A stretch of 64,000 bases of DNA from Rhodoblastus sp963828185 (GTDB lineage Bacteria > Pseudomonadota > Alphaproteobacteria > Rhizobiales > Beijerinckiaceae): the NCBI GenBank assembly GCA_963828185.1, contig CAWHDV010000015.1, positions 248,001-312,000 of the forward strand. Direction: 5' to 3'. A program made the position numbers and the translations under genes. Below are positions 30,189 through 42,261 of the stretch, piece by piece (position 1 is the stretch's first letter; each line of letters begins with the position of its first letter). A model generated the notes under the pieces. The model did no database searches, was not told the origin of the DNA, and saw nothing but the letters and a program-made list of their open reading frames with translations.

Positions 30189-31532
30189 TCAGGCTTCCGG
30201 CCACGAACTGGAGGGCCGCGAAAGCGAGCTCGACGAGCGGCCGAGAATTTCGGCGCGGCGGTCGGCGATGGCGAGCCGCGCCTGCTGGATCGCCAGCGTC
30301 AGGGCGGCGAGTTGATGCCCGTCGAGTTTCGGCATATGCGCCGCGGCGAGCGATCGGGTCAGGATATCGTCGATTTCCAGCTCGAGCCGCGCCAATTTCG
30401 GCAGGTCGCTGGCTTCACGCCCCGCTTTCAATATCACCAGCGCCTGTTCCATCAGCAGATCGAAACGCGCGTAGCCTTGCACGGTGATCCGGCTTGCGAG
30501 CGTCGCCACGCCAGACAGCAGCACGCTGCCGATCATCGCGCCGATGTAAATGTAATCGCTGTATCTATCGAGAAAAGTCTGCTCTTCCCCATCAAGAAAG
30601 GCGGCGGCGCCGGGATGGGTCGGCAGGACCTGGCCCTTGTCGGTTTCCGGCGCCTCGATATGGTTGGCGACCGGCGTGACCGTCGCCGCCGCGACCCTGT
30701 TGGCGAGCACGAGCCGCGTCACGTCCCCGACGGTGGAATTGGCAAGGTCGTCGCGGGCGACCAGGCGCATCGTCGCGCCGATGGTAGTGACGTTTTCCGC
30801 GGGCCGCGAAGGCGTGCCGCCAAAGGCGCCGCGCAAAATTTCGGTGGCTTCGAAACCGGGAGATTTCTTGGCTATGGCGTCGGCTTCGACGATTGGCACG
30901 AAGACCGGCGCCTGCGGCGGGGAAACGCTGTGCGACAGGATCCGCACGATTTCTTCGAGCTGCGGCGAATCAAAGCGCCCGAAAGCCAGGACGGCGTCGA
31001 CCTCGCCCGCCGCCAGCAGTTTTGGCAACTGCTCCACGTCCGCCGGTCGCTTGATCAGGGAGTCACGCGGAAGGGAATATTGCGCTTCGATCGTATCGAG
31101 CAGTTTTTCGTTGCCGTCGCCCGAGACTTCAGTGGCGACGACGGCGATGTGTTTGCCCTTGAGATCCGCGATATTGGCGTAGTCTTTTCCGGGCGGCGCG
31201 GCGATCACGGCATATTGGTGCGAGAGGATCAGCGCCGTTTCGCCATTCGTCGGCATGGCGATATCGGAACGAACGACGGCCAGGTCGACAGTTCGAGCTT
31301 CCATCGCTTTGGCCGCCGACCGCGCGTCGGCCGTCAGGATGAGGCGAAAACGTAAATTTGCGTGGTTCTGGATGAATTGCTGGTTGAGCGCGACCAGCAG
31401 TTTTTGCGAATCGCTGCCGCGCGTGACCGCGATGCGAAGATAGGCGGGCCGCTCATAGGCATAGAAGCCGACGGTGGCGAGGGCGACGACGCCGATCACC
31501 AGCGCCACAATCAACAGGACTACGCGCTGCAT
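30189..31532 (-). CDS. TAXI-family TRAP transporter solute receptor with C-terminal membrane helix
   Basis: TAXI proteins are extracytoplasmic solute receptors for TRAP transporters. The N-terminus is a membrane helix or uncleaved signal (MQRVVLLIVALVIGVVAL). The binding domain follows (YLRIAVTRGSDSQKLLVALN to about residue 320), with VDLAVVRSDIAMP and DLKGKHIAVVATE. Then comes a second membrane helix (YIYIGAMIGSVLLSGVATLAS) and a helical cytoplasmic tail of about 90 residues. No TRAP permease genes (DctQM) are adjacent. The second helix and tail suggest a membrane-anchored sensor-like role, which is inference. Substrate unknown. Confidence 0.8.
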   Translation of the reverse strand: MQRVVLLIVALVIGVVALATVGFYAYERPAYLRIAVTRGSDSQKLLVALNQQFIQNHANLRFRLILTADARSAAKAMEARTVDLAVVRSDIAMPTNGETALILSHQYAVIAAPPGKDYANIADLKGKHIAVVATEVSGDGNEKLLDTIEAQYSLPRDSLIKRPADVEQLPKLLAAGEVDAVLAFGRFDSPQLEEIVRILSHSVSPPQAPVFVPIVEADAIAKKSPGFEATEILRGAFGGTPSRPAENVTTIGATMRLVARDDLANSTVGDVTRLVLANRVAAATVTPVANHIEAPETDKGQVLPTHPGAAAFLDGEEQTFLDRYSDYIYIGAMIGSVLLSGVATLASRITVQGYARFDLLMEQALVILKAGREASDLPKLARLELEIDDILTRSLAAAHMPKLDGHQLAALTLAIQQARLAIADRRAEILGRSSSSLSRPSSSWPEA

Positions 31533-31697
31533 CGCCCCTCGAGACCAAAACGATCAATTTGGCGGGCAAAAATCAAAAAATCAGGTAGTCGCGACTTATT
31601 TACGGCGTCGCCGGGGCCCGCTGGCCAAATCTACCACAAGGTTCAAGCAGCGGGTGTGTTTTTCGTTCCAACGGGTCCCGGCGTCGGCGCTTCAGCG

Positions 31698-32940
31698 TCA
31701 ATCTTGCGAAAGCTTGCGCTCGCGCTTGGCCAATGTGCGCAGGCGCAGCGCGTTGAGCTTGATGAAGCCGGCGGCGTCGCGATGGTCATAGGCCACGGCG
31801 CCTTCCTCGAAAGTCACCAGATCCTGGTCATAGAGCGAATAGCGGCTTTCGCGTCCCACCACCGTCGCGTTGCCCTTGTAGAGCTTGATCCGCACGCGGC
31901 CGGTGACCTTGTCCTTGACTCTTGTCGATCAGGCCTTGCAGCAACTCCCGTTCGGGCGAGAACCAGAAGCCGTTGTAAATCAATTCGGCATATTTGGGCA
32001 TCAGCTCATCTTTGAGATGCGCCGCGCCTCGGTCGAGGGTGATCAATTCGATGCCGCGATGGGCGAAATAGAGGATCGTCCCGCCGGGCGTCTCGTACAT
32101 GCCGCGCGACTTCATGCCGACAAAGCGGTTCTCGACCAGATCGAGACGGCCAATGCCGTTTTCCCGGCCGAGTTCGTTGAGCCGCGTCAGCAGACGCGCG
32201 GGCGAAAGCATTTCGCCGTCGACGGCGACTGCGTCCCCTCGCTCGAAATCCACGGTGATATAGGTGGGCTTGTCGGGCGCCTGTTCGGGGTCGACCGTGC
32301 GGGAATAGACGTAATCCGGGGTTTCCTGCGCCGGGTCTTCCAGCACCTTCCCTTCAGACGAGGTGTGCAGGAGGTTGGCGTCGGTCGAGAAGGGCAATTC
32401 GCCGCGCTTGTCCTTGGCGATCGGAATCTGGTGCTTTTCGGCGAATTCGATCAGGGCCGTACGCGAGGCCAGGTCCCATTCGCGCCACGGGGCGATCACC
32501 TTGATGTCCGGCTCGAGCGCGTAATAAGAGAGCTCGAACCGCACCTGGTCGTTGCCCTTGCCGGTCGCGCCATGGCAGACGGCGTCCGCGCCGACCTTGC
32601 GCGCGATCTCGATCTGGCGCTTGGAGATCAAGGGACGCGCGATGGAGGTGCCGAGGAGGTAGAGGCCCTCGTACTGGGCGTTGGCGCGAAACATCGGGAA
32701 GACGTAGTCGCGCACGAATTCCTCGCGCAGGTCCTCGATAAAGATGTTTTCAGGCTTGATGCCAAGCAGTTCAGCCTTCTTGCGGGCGGGCTCGAGTTCC
32801 TCGCCCTGGCCGAGATCGGCGGTGAAGGTGACGACCTCGCAGCCATAAGTCGTCTGCAGCCACTTGAGGATGATGGATGTGTCGAGGCCGCCGGAATAGG
32901 CGAGGACGACGCGTTTGATCTCTTTGTTGGACTTCGACAT
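31698..32940 (-). CDS. argG: Argininosuccinate synthase (single-base frameshift)
   Basis: ArgG joins citrulline and aspartate using ATP in arginine synthesis. The N-terminus has the ATP motif VVLAYSGGLDTSIILKWL. The middle has CHGATGKGNDQVRFE and LLHTSSEGKVLEDP. The frame changes at the CC doublet 31913-31914 (GG on the coding strand). Dropping one base continues from LIDKSQ into DKVTGRVRIKLYKGNATVVGR, and the C-terminus ends with AAGFIKLNALRLR. The total length of about 413 residues is normal. As with leuS and hemE, the error is a duplicated base. Confidence 0.93.
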
Positions 32941-33000
32941 TGCACCAGAATCCGCTGGAAAGACGTCGCGCGATTTTTACGCGCGAGGACGCGAAAAAAA

Positions 33001-35286
<2,286 letters not shown>

Positions 35287-35515
35287 ATGCTAAAATCTCT
35301 GTTCGTCTCTGGACGGAGCCGCGAACTTATCCGCGCCGAGCGGCAAATCACAAGCAATCCTTTCGATAGAGGCGTTTTTTTTGCGTTTCCCGGCGCCGAT
35401 CGCCATGTCGGGCGGCAAATGGACGTTGGATAAGCGAAGGCGCGAGGCTGGTCGCGGGTGCGCGGGGCGCCTAGCTTTGCTAGTTTCGCTGCGAAGCCGC
35501 GATTTGAGGAAAAAT

Positions 35516-38383
35516 ATGCGCGACGTCGAGCAGGCGCCCTATTTTGTCGAGGATCCGAAAAGCCCGGGTCAGCCGCCAGCCGCGTCGGCAAAGACGAGCG
35601 ACGATGACTCGGGCCCGACTGAAGGCGCGGCGGACCAGGCCAGGGCTGTGCGAAAAAAAGCTGATGCGGCCGGCGGGCCCAGGCCGGAGTCGTCCGAGCG
35701 CGTGACGCCGATGATGGCGCAATATATCGAAATCAAAACGGCCAATCCCGATTGCCTGCTCTTCTATCGGATGGGCGATTTTTACGAACTGTTTTTCGAG
35801 GACGCCGAAATCGCTTCGCGCGCCCTGGGAATCGTCCTGACCAAGCGCGGCAAGCACCTCGGCGAGGATATTCCGATGTGCGGGGTGCCGATCGAACGAT
35901 CGGACGATTACCTGCAGCGCCTGATCGGGCTTGGCCATCGCGTCGCCGTCTGCGAACAGACCGAAGATCCAGCCGAAGCGCGCAAGCGCGGCGGAAAGTC
36001 GGTGGTGCGCCGCGATGTCGTCCGCCTCGTCACGCCCGGCACATTGACCGAGGAGCGGCTGCTCGACCCGGGCCGGGCCAATCTCTTCGTCGCGCTGGCG
36101 CGGCAGCGCCTGAGCGAAACGGACTGGTTGTTCGGGCTGGCGGCCGTCGATATTTCGACCGGCGCCTTCGACGTCCACGAAACCGATTTTCCGGGCCTTC
36201 CCGCCCTGCTGGCGCGGCTCGAGCCGCGCGAAATCGTCGCCAACGAGGCGATCCTCGCCGACGAGGGGCTTGTGCGCATGCTGCGCGACACTGGCGCGGC
36301 GCTGGCGCCGCTTGGGCGCGCTTCGATCGATGGAGCGATTGCCGAGCGCCGGCTTTTGGAATTCTACGGCGTGGCGACGCTCGAAGGTTTCGGGCCGCTG
36401 ACGCGTGCGGAAATCAACGCCGCCAGCGCCGCCGTCGCCTATGTCGAACGCACCCAGTTTTCCTCGCGTCCACGCCTTTCGCGTCCCAGTCGTGGGCCAA
36501 ACGCCACGGTGCTGGAGATCGACGCGGCCACGCGCGCCAATCTCGAACTGGCGCGCACCCTGTCCGGCCAGCGCGCGGGCTCGCTGATCTCGGTCGTCGA
36601 TCGCACGACTACGCCTAGCGGCGCCCGGCTTCTGGCGGAATGGCTGGCGGCGCCCTTGCGCGATTGCGCGAAAATCGTCGCAAGGCAGGACGCGGTCGCG
36701 TTTTTCGCCGACGATCCGCTGATCCGCAGGGACATCCGCCAGGGATTGAAGGGCGTTCCGGACATGATGCGGGCGCTTGGCCGCCTGGCTCTCGATCGCG
36801 GCGGCCCGCGCGATCTCGCCGCGCTGCGCGACGGCTTGCTGGCCGCGCGCGATTGCGGCGCGCAGCTCGAGGCGCGCAGCCCGCCCGACCTGCTGGCCAA
36901 GGCGGCGGCCTTCCAGGCCGGCGTCGACCTGGCGTTGCCGCAGAATTTTTCCGCGGCGTTGGCCGACGAATTACCGCTCGATCGCCGCGACGGAAACTTC
37001 ATTCGCCCCGGTTTTGATGCGCGCCTCGATGAAATCAGGGCCTTGCGTGACGAAAGCCGCCGAGTGGTCGCCGCTTTGCAAGGCCGCTACTGCGAATTGG
37101 CGGAAACGCGCCAGCTCAAGATCAAGCACAATAATTTTCTCGGCTATTTCATCGAAGTTTCGCAAGCGCAGGGCGAACGATGGTTGCGGCCGCCGTTGAA
37201 CGCCACCTTCATTCACCGCCAGACCATGGCCGGCGCGATGCGCTTCTCGACGTCGGAGCTGGCCGAACTGGCGGGCAGGATCGCCAACGCCGCCGACGAG
37301 GCGCTGGCCATCGAACGCGCCATATTCGATCGGCTCGCGGCGCAAGCTCAGGCCCGCGCGGCCGAGATCGAGGCTGTGGCCAGGGCGCTGGCGGCGGTGG
37401 ATGCGCTGGCTGCGCTTGCGGAGGCGGCGGCCGACGCGGACTGGGTCCGCCCGAAGGTCGACGACAGCCTGGCTTTCGAGATTGTCGGCGGCCGCCATCC
37501 GGTGGTCGAAGCGGCGTTGCGGTCGCGCGGCGAGGCCTTCGTGCCCAACGATTGCGATCTGACGGGAACGGCCACTGGCCGCTCATCCGAGGCAGGCGGA
37601 AGGATCGCCGTCGTCACAGGACCGAACATGGCGGGCAAATCGACTTTCCTGCGCCAGAACGCGCTGATCGCGGTGCTGGCCCAGATTGGCTCGTTCGTCC
37701 CCGCGAAACAGGCCCATATCGGGATCGTCGACCGGCTGTTTTCGCGCGTTGGCGCTTCGGACGACCTGGCGCGGGGCCGGTCGACCTTCATGGTCGAAAT
37801 GGTCGAAACAGCCGCCATCCTCAACCAGGCCAGCGAGAGATCGCTGGTCATCCTCGATGAAATCGGGCGCGGCACGGCGACTTATGACGGCCTTTCCATC
37901 GCCTGGGCTGTCATGGAGCATCTGCACCAAGCCAATCGCGCCCGGGCGCTGTTCGCCACCCATTTCCACGAACTGACCCATCTCGGGCAACGCCTGCCGC
38001 GCCTCGTCAATCTCTGCATGCGCGTCACGGACTGGAATGGTGACGTCGTCTTCCTGCATGAAGTGGCGCGCGGCGCGGCGGATCGCTCCTATGGCGTCCA
38101 GGTCGCGCAGCTTGCCGGCTTGCCGCCGAATGTGGTCGAACGCGCCCGCCACATTCTTGCCGAGCTGGAGCAGACGGATCGCCGCGCGCCGGTCGAAAGG
38201 CTGGTCGCGGACCTGCCGCTTTTCGCCATTCCCGAATCTGCGCCCGCCGCGCCGGCCAAGGTCGCCGCGCTGGGCAAGGCCGATGCGCTGCGCGCGGCGC
38301 TCGAGGCGTTCAATCCCGATGAGATGACGCCCCGCGCCGCGCTTGAGGCGCTCTACGCCTTGAAAAAAGTGGCAGGTTCTTGA
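35516..38383 (+). CDS. mutS: DNA mismatch repair protein MutS
   Basis: MutS recognises mismatches. The start at 35516 (MRDVEQAPYF) has GAGGA five bases upstream. It gives a disordered extension of about 65 residues before the usual family start MMAQYIEIK. The mismatch-reading Phe-x-Glu motif lies in YRMGDFYELF. The ATPase has Walker A TGPNMAGKSTFLRQ, SRVGASDDLARGRSTFMVEM, Walker B LVILDEIGRGTATYDGLS, and FATHFHEL. A C-terminal helical tail follows. The frame is open upstream to 35381 but without family resemblance. The gene is convergent with the ABC ATPase gene, with 7 bases between. Confidence 0.95.
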   Translation: MRDVEQAPYFVEDPKSPGQPPAASAKTSDDDSGPTEGAADQARAVRKKADAAGGPRPESSERVTPMMAQYIEIKTANPDCLLFYRMGDFYELFFEDAEIASRALGIVLTKRGKHLGEDIPMCGVPIERSDDYLQRLIGLGHRVAVCEQTEDPAEARKRGGKSVVRRDVVRLVTPGTLTEERLLDPGRANLFVALARQRLSETDWLFGLAAVDISTGAFDVHETDFPGLPALLARLEPREIVANEAILADEGLVRMLRDTGAALAPLGRASIDGAIAERRLLEFYGVATLEGFGPLTRAEINAASAAVAYVERTQFSSRPRLSRPSRGPNATVLEIDAATRANLELARTLSGQRAGSLISVVDRTTTPSGARLLAEWLAAPLRDCAKIVARQDAVAFFADDPLIRRDIRQGLKGVPDMMRALGRLALDRGGPRDLAALRDGLLAARDCGAQLEARSPPDLLAKAAAFQAGVDLALPQNFSAALADELPLDRRDGNFIRPGFDARLDEIRALRDESRRVVAALQGRYCELAETRQLKIKHNNFLGYFIEVSQAQGERWLRPPLNATFIHRQTMAGAMRFSTSELAELAGRIANAADEALAIERAIFDRLAAQAQARAAEIEAVARALAAVDALAALAEAAADADWVRPKVDDSLAFEIVGGRHPVVEAALRSRGEAFVPNDCDLTGTATGRSSEAGGRIAVVTGPNMAGKSTFLRQNALIAVLAQIGSFVPAKQAHIGIVDRLFSRVGASDDLARGRSTFMVEMVETAAILNQASERSLVILDEIGRGTATYDGLSIAWAVMEHLHQANRARALFATHFHELTHLGQRLPRLVNLCMRVTDWNGDVVFLHEVARGAADRSYGVQVAQLAGLPPNVVERARHILAELEQTDRRAPVERLVADLPLFAIPESAPAAPAKVAALGKADALRAALEAFNPDEMTPRAALEALYALKKVAGS

Positions 38384-38390
38384 GCCGTTC

Positions 38391-39710
38391 TCAGTTCGGG
38401 TTTTCGAGGCTGAACATTTCCGCCTTTTCGTCATAGGCGAAAAGCTCGGCGTAGCGCGCCCAGGAAACGACGGTGTGCAAGGTTTGTTCGGCGTAGTCCT
38501 CGGACATGTAGTCTTCGAGTTCGTTGCGGAATCGCGCCGCCGGCGCGGAATGGCTCGGTCTTTCGTCCAGCACCCGGCGGATCAGGCTGATGATCGGCAC
38601 GTAATTGATCAAATGCTGCGAAAACAGCTTTTTGCGCTCGTCGGTGTCGAGATCGACGAAGCTCCGGCCGGCGTCCGACAGCAGGAAATCGCCTTCGCTC
38701 AGCATGCCGAAGCGCAGCAGTTGCAAGGCTTCCGCGAGGTGAAACAGTTCGTCCGCCTCCATTTGCAGCCGGTCGGCGAGAACGGGCAGGTCGGCGCGTC
38801 CGTTGAACGGCGCGGCGGCCACCGCCTCGATCAGGCCGGAGAGAACATTGGTCGATACGGGATGCAGCACCATGCCGACGCCAGTTCCCGGAATGCCGTC
38901 GATCGCCGCCGGACGCGGCTCGGCCCTTTGCGTCATGCGCGCATAGATGCTGTCGACCAGCTGGCGAAAAGGCGGGTCGAGGCGATTGCGGGGGTGGTTG
39001 AGGTCGACTTTGATCTCGGCGGCGATGCGGCCGGGATTCGACGAGAACACCAGGATGCGGTCGCACATCAGCACCGCCTCCTCGATGTTATGCGTGACCA
39101 TGAGCACGGACTTCATCGGCAGCCGGCCCTCGATCCACAGGTCGATGATGTCGGTGCGCAAGGTTTCGGCGGTGAGGACGTCGAGCGCCGAAAAAGGCTC
39201 ATCCATCAGCAGCAAGTCCGGATGGACGACCAGGGCGCGGGCAAAACCGACCCGCTGCCGCATTCCGCCGGACAATTCCTTGGGATAGGCGGATTCGAAA
39301 CCGTCGAGGCCGATCAAGTCGATCGCGGCGAGGGCGCGCTTGCGTTGCTCCGGCTTGGCGACCCTGAGCGCGTCGAGCCCCAGTTCGACGTTTTCCAGCA
39401 CGGTCAGCCAGGGAAACAGCGCGAAGGACTGAAAAACCATGGCGATGCCGCGCGGCGGGCCGCTGATCGCCTCGCCGCGGCAGAAGACGGAGCCGGAGGT
39501 CGGCTTGATGAGGCCGGCGATAATGCGCAGCAGCGTCGACTTGCCCGAGCCGGAGCGTCCGAGCAAGCCGACGATCTCGCCGGATTTGATGGTGAGATCA
39601 ACTTTTTCCAGCACGATCAGTTCGTCGCCGTTCGCCTTGGCGAAGCTGCGGTTGACGTTCTTCAGCTCGATCAGCGCGGCGTCGGCGCTCGCGTCGGCGA
39701 CATCTAGCAT
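38391..39710 (-). CDS. Anion-type ABC transporter ATPase with AAA-associated C-terminal domain
   Basis: This is the ATP-binding subunit of a nitrate/sulfonate/taurine-like ABC importer. The first about 260 residues are the ATPase: GLLGRSGSGKSTLLRIIAG (Walker A), LSGGMRQRVGFARAL (signature), LLLMDEPFSALD (Walker B) and MVTHNIEEAVLM. The remainder (about 280 to 440) matches the AAA-associated C-terminal domain found on such ATPases. The ATG at 39710 (MLDVADASADA) has GGAGA six bases upstream; the frame runs to 39746. It follows the permease gene, so the two form one operon. Substrate not determinable. Confidence 0.9.
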   Translation of the reverse strand: MLDVADASADAALIELKNVNRSFAKANGDELIVLEKVDLTIKSGEIVGLLGRSGSGKSTLLRIIAGLIKPTSGSVFCRGEAISGPPRGIAMVFQSFALFPWLTVLENVELGLDALRVAKPEQRKRALAAIDLIGLDGFESAYPKELSGGMRQRVGFARALVVHPDLLLMDEPFSALDVLTAETLRTDIIDLWIEGRLPMKSVLMVTHNIEEAVLMCDRILVFSSNPGRIAAEIKVDLNHPRNRLDPPFRQLVDSIYARMTQRAEPRPAAIDGIPGTGVGMVLHPVSTNVLSGLIEAVAAAPFNGRADLPVLADRLQMEADELFHLAEALQLLRFGMLSEGDFLLSDAGRSFVDLDTDERKKLFSQHLINYVPIISLIRRVLDERPSHSAPAARFRNELEDYMSEDYAEQTLHTVVSWARYAELFAYDEKAEMFSLENPN

Positions 39711-39760
39711 GACAATCTCCAAAACCCGGGACGCCGGGATCACCAAATGAATGTCCGGGC

Positions 39761-40363
39761 TCAGCCCAGGCGCAGGCGGTCTTCAGCGTAAGTATAGAGC
39801 GGCCGCCACAACAGGCGGTTGAACAGCGTGACCATGATCGACATGACGACGATGCCGAGCACGACCTTCTGGAAATCGCCGGCTTCCGTCGCCTGGGCGA
39901 TGTAGGAGCCGAGGCCTGTGGCGGTGAGCTTCTTGTCGCCCCAGCTGGCGACTTCGGCGACGATGGCGGCGTTCCACGAACCGCCCGAGGCGGTGATCGC
40001 CCCGGTGATGTAATAGGGAAAAATTCCCGGAAGGATGACATAGCGCCACCATTTCCACCCCTTGAGATGAAAACTCTGCGCCGCTTCCTTCAGATCGCCG
40101 GGAAAGGCGGTGGCGCCGGCGATGACATTGAACAGAATGTACCATTGCGTGCCCAGGATCATCAGCGGACTTAGCCAGATATTGGGGTTGAGGCTGAAAT
40201 GCAGGATCAGCGCCACCGCAGCCGGAAACGCGATATTGGCGGGAAATGCGGCCATGAATTGCGCGATCGGCTGGATTTTTTCCGCGAGTTTCGGCCGCAA
40301 GCCGATCCACACGCCGATCGGAACCCAGATCAATGTCGCCAGGGCGATCAGGACGACCACGCG
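39761..40363 (-). CDS. ABC transporter permease, C-terminal part only (cut at the contig join)
   Basis: The visible part is a binding-protein-dependent transport permease domain. Several membrane helices start at VVVLIALATLIWVPIGVWIG. The EAA-type loop (LKEAAQSFHLKGWKWWRYVILPGIFPYYITGA region) contacts the ATPase. An N-terminus of the domain, and probably a second permease domain usual in this family, should lie beyond 40,363. Instead the DNA changes to an unrelated SpvB-like gene. The gene is therefore truncated, and an ATG at 40360 is not a natural start. Confidence 0.85.
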   Translation of the reverse strand, partial: RVVVLIALATLIWVPIGVWIGLRPKLAEKIQPIAQFMAAFPANIAFPAAVALILHFSLNPNIWLSPLMILGTQWYILFNVIAGATAFPGDLKEAAQSFHLKGWKWWRYVILPGIFPYYITGAITASGGSWNAAIVAEVASWGDKKLTATGLGSYIAQATEAGDFQKVVLGIVVMSIMVTLFNRLLWRPLYTYAEDRLRLG

Positions 40364-40370
40364 CCGTCAC
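40355..40370. other. Probable chimeric junction between two genomes
   Basis: Left of this point the minus strand encodes the middle of an ABC permease; right of it the same strand encodes the middle of an FG-GAP/SpvB protein. Base composition and codon use change together. No integrase, IS end, tRNA or direct repeat marks the place. Confidence 0.8.
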
Positions 40371-42261
40371 CATTCACATCGGCAAAAAAGATAGTGCCGG
40401 TCAACCCCGTTGCCCAGGTGCCCGCAGAGGTAAAGCCCGAGCCGGTGGAGAGGTAGACGTTTGCATTGCCGCCATTGACGTAGACGACGTCGGTCCTTCC
40501 ATTGCCGGCGACGTCGCCGAGATAGACGAGAGGGGTAAGAGTGATACTGCCCAGGTTACTCGACATGGCATAAAAGGTTATCTGGTTGTTTTGCCCTTCG
40601 GCACAGGTAATGCAGTGGTTCGTTGCCACTACAGTCCCGGATGCAGTCGCGCCGCTCAGGGTGATGGAGCCGGCGACACCATTGTAACCCCAAAAAGTCA
40701 TTGTACTACCGGACCCCGACACTGCCCAAAGACTGGTGGTTGCGTATTGCTTTCCCGATGTCGCGGTCCCCGAGGCCGTTGCCCCTGATAGAGAGGGCGC
40801 CGGCATCGTACCAACCCATCGAGGGGGCATAAACATCCCACCACCACCCCAGGAAGTCAAGCCCGTTGCCCGTCCCCGACACACTCCAAAGGCCATCATC
40901 ATCTTGACTCAAATTGTACGACGTATTATCCCCCACGGAACCCGGAAACGGACACGGGAGGAATAGACCCCCAGGGCGTGAAGCCGCCGAGGCTGGTGCC
41001 GTTCGAGGGCGCCACATCGACCTGACCCGATGACGCAACGTTCAGCATATCCGTCCTGCCGTCGCCGTTGAAGTCGCCGGGCATGACCGTATTGGTGAAT
41101 CCGCTGCCCCAGGACTGAGCGGCTCCAAAGCCGTTTGCCCCTTGCTGATAGACGAAGGTGGTCGGGGGAAGCGCGGTCTCGCCATCGCTGCCGTACTGGG
41201 TGACCGAGGAAAGGAGCGATCGGGAAGTGGCAGTGCTGAAGCCATAATTAAGTACGTACGAGCGCACGAGCTGACTGCCCTCCATCACCTGGATACTGCC
41301 CAGACGCAGGGCGGTTTGCACCTGGTTGCCGGTGGTGTACATGATCGGCGCGTCGCTCCTGCCGGAAGGAGAGTTGAATACGATATGATGGGTTGCAGAT
41401 AGTCCTGTGTTCGGGTTACTAGTGCAGTGTTACAGTAACTGCCTTACAGTAGTGGTCTGAGGGTCGTCATTCCCACGAAAGCGGGAATCCAGGTTAAAAA
41501 GACTGGATTCCGGATCAGGTCCGGAATGACGGACTATGTAAAGGCGTTACTGAGACACTACACTAGTGTAGTCTATCTGATTGGGGTAGATATCCCCCTG
41601 ATTCTTTGTGTAGGATATTGTCATGGTGTTCCCGTTCGTATCGACGACGGTATCGAGACACCACTTGAAGATGTCTCCATTGCTGAAGTCCTGACGGGAG
41701 GCCGAGGTGCTGCCGTAGTAGTATTTCGTGCCATCCTTCGAGGTAACAACCCAGGCCAGTCCGTTAGCCGTGGATTCGAGTTGATACTTAGAAAGACCAC
41801 CTTCTATCTTTTCGCCGTAGTAGTTCGTTCCCCAGTCGGCGGAGCGGGATACCAGATCGGAAGTGGACCCGTTGAGCTGGGCGACATAGTCGCTGGCGCC
41901 GTAGTTCACGCCGAACTTTGTGGACCTTTGGATCGATCCCATATCGAGCGTCCATCCCACTCCTATCCATCCGTTGCCTTGGTAACTGTTATAGGTGAGG
42001 GCGAGCTAGGTGCTATGCCGGCCTTGCCAGGGGTACTTCGATAGGGATGCCGGTAGTGGCAGCCCCGGTAAAGAGCGTCGTGCTCGGGCTTGGTGTGGAG
42101 ACGGTGTTTGGGCCTGCATCCTGTGCCTCCTGGGCATAGGCCTCGGAGATGAAGATATTGAGCACCTCGTTGAGCACCTTATCGACGGAAGGTATCGACG
42201 AATAGGTGAAAGTGACGAGCACGAGCCATACCAGGGCATGGAATGCAGCTATCTTACGCAT
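40364..42261 (-). pseudogene. SpvB/FG-GAP secreted RHS-like protein, broken and lacking its C-terminus
   Basis: The gene starts at 42261 with AGGGGGG upstream and a signal peptide (MRKIAAFHALVWLVLVTF, cleaved before the AYAQE segment). The SpvB N-terminal pattern follows: GAATTGIPIEVPLA, ALTYNSYQGNGWIGVGW, and TLDMGSIQRST. Later FG-GAP/VCBS-type repeats appear (GDFNGDGRTDML, GDVAGNGRTDVVYV, FADVNGDG). It is interrupted by at least three small frameshifts (near 42,015, 40,930 and 40,860) and by a MITE at 41418-41567. It runs into the junction at 40,363, so the C-terminal part is missing. Such proteins are surface or toxin-complex related. The biological role here is unknown. Confidence 0.75.
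41418..41567. mobile_element. MITE with about 22-bp terminal inverted repeats inserted in the SpvB-like gene
   Basis: The ends read ACTAGTGCAGTGTTACAGTA and, reverse-complemented, ACTAGTGTAGTGTCTCAGTA; 19 of the first 22 bases match. ACTAGT occurs at both ends, consistent with duplication of a TA or CTAG target. The interior (41466-41530) is a strong palindrome with GTCATTCC and GGAATGAC ends. Removing 144 bases restores the reading frame DYT-S-NPNTGL, but the element carries an in-frame stop. No transposase is present. Confidence 0.82.

Noticed and set aside
30030..31355. Long plus-strand open frame of 441 codons
   Set aside because: It is antisense to the TAXI receptor gene, has Arg/Gly-rich low-complexity content and no family resemblance; a shadow of a GC-rich gene.
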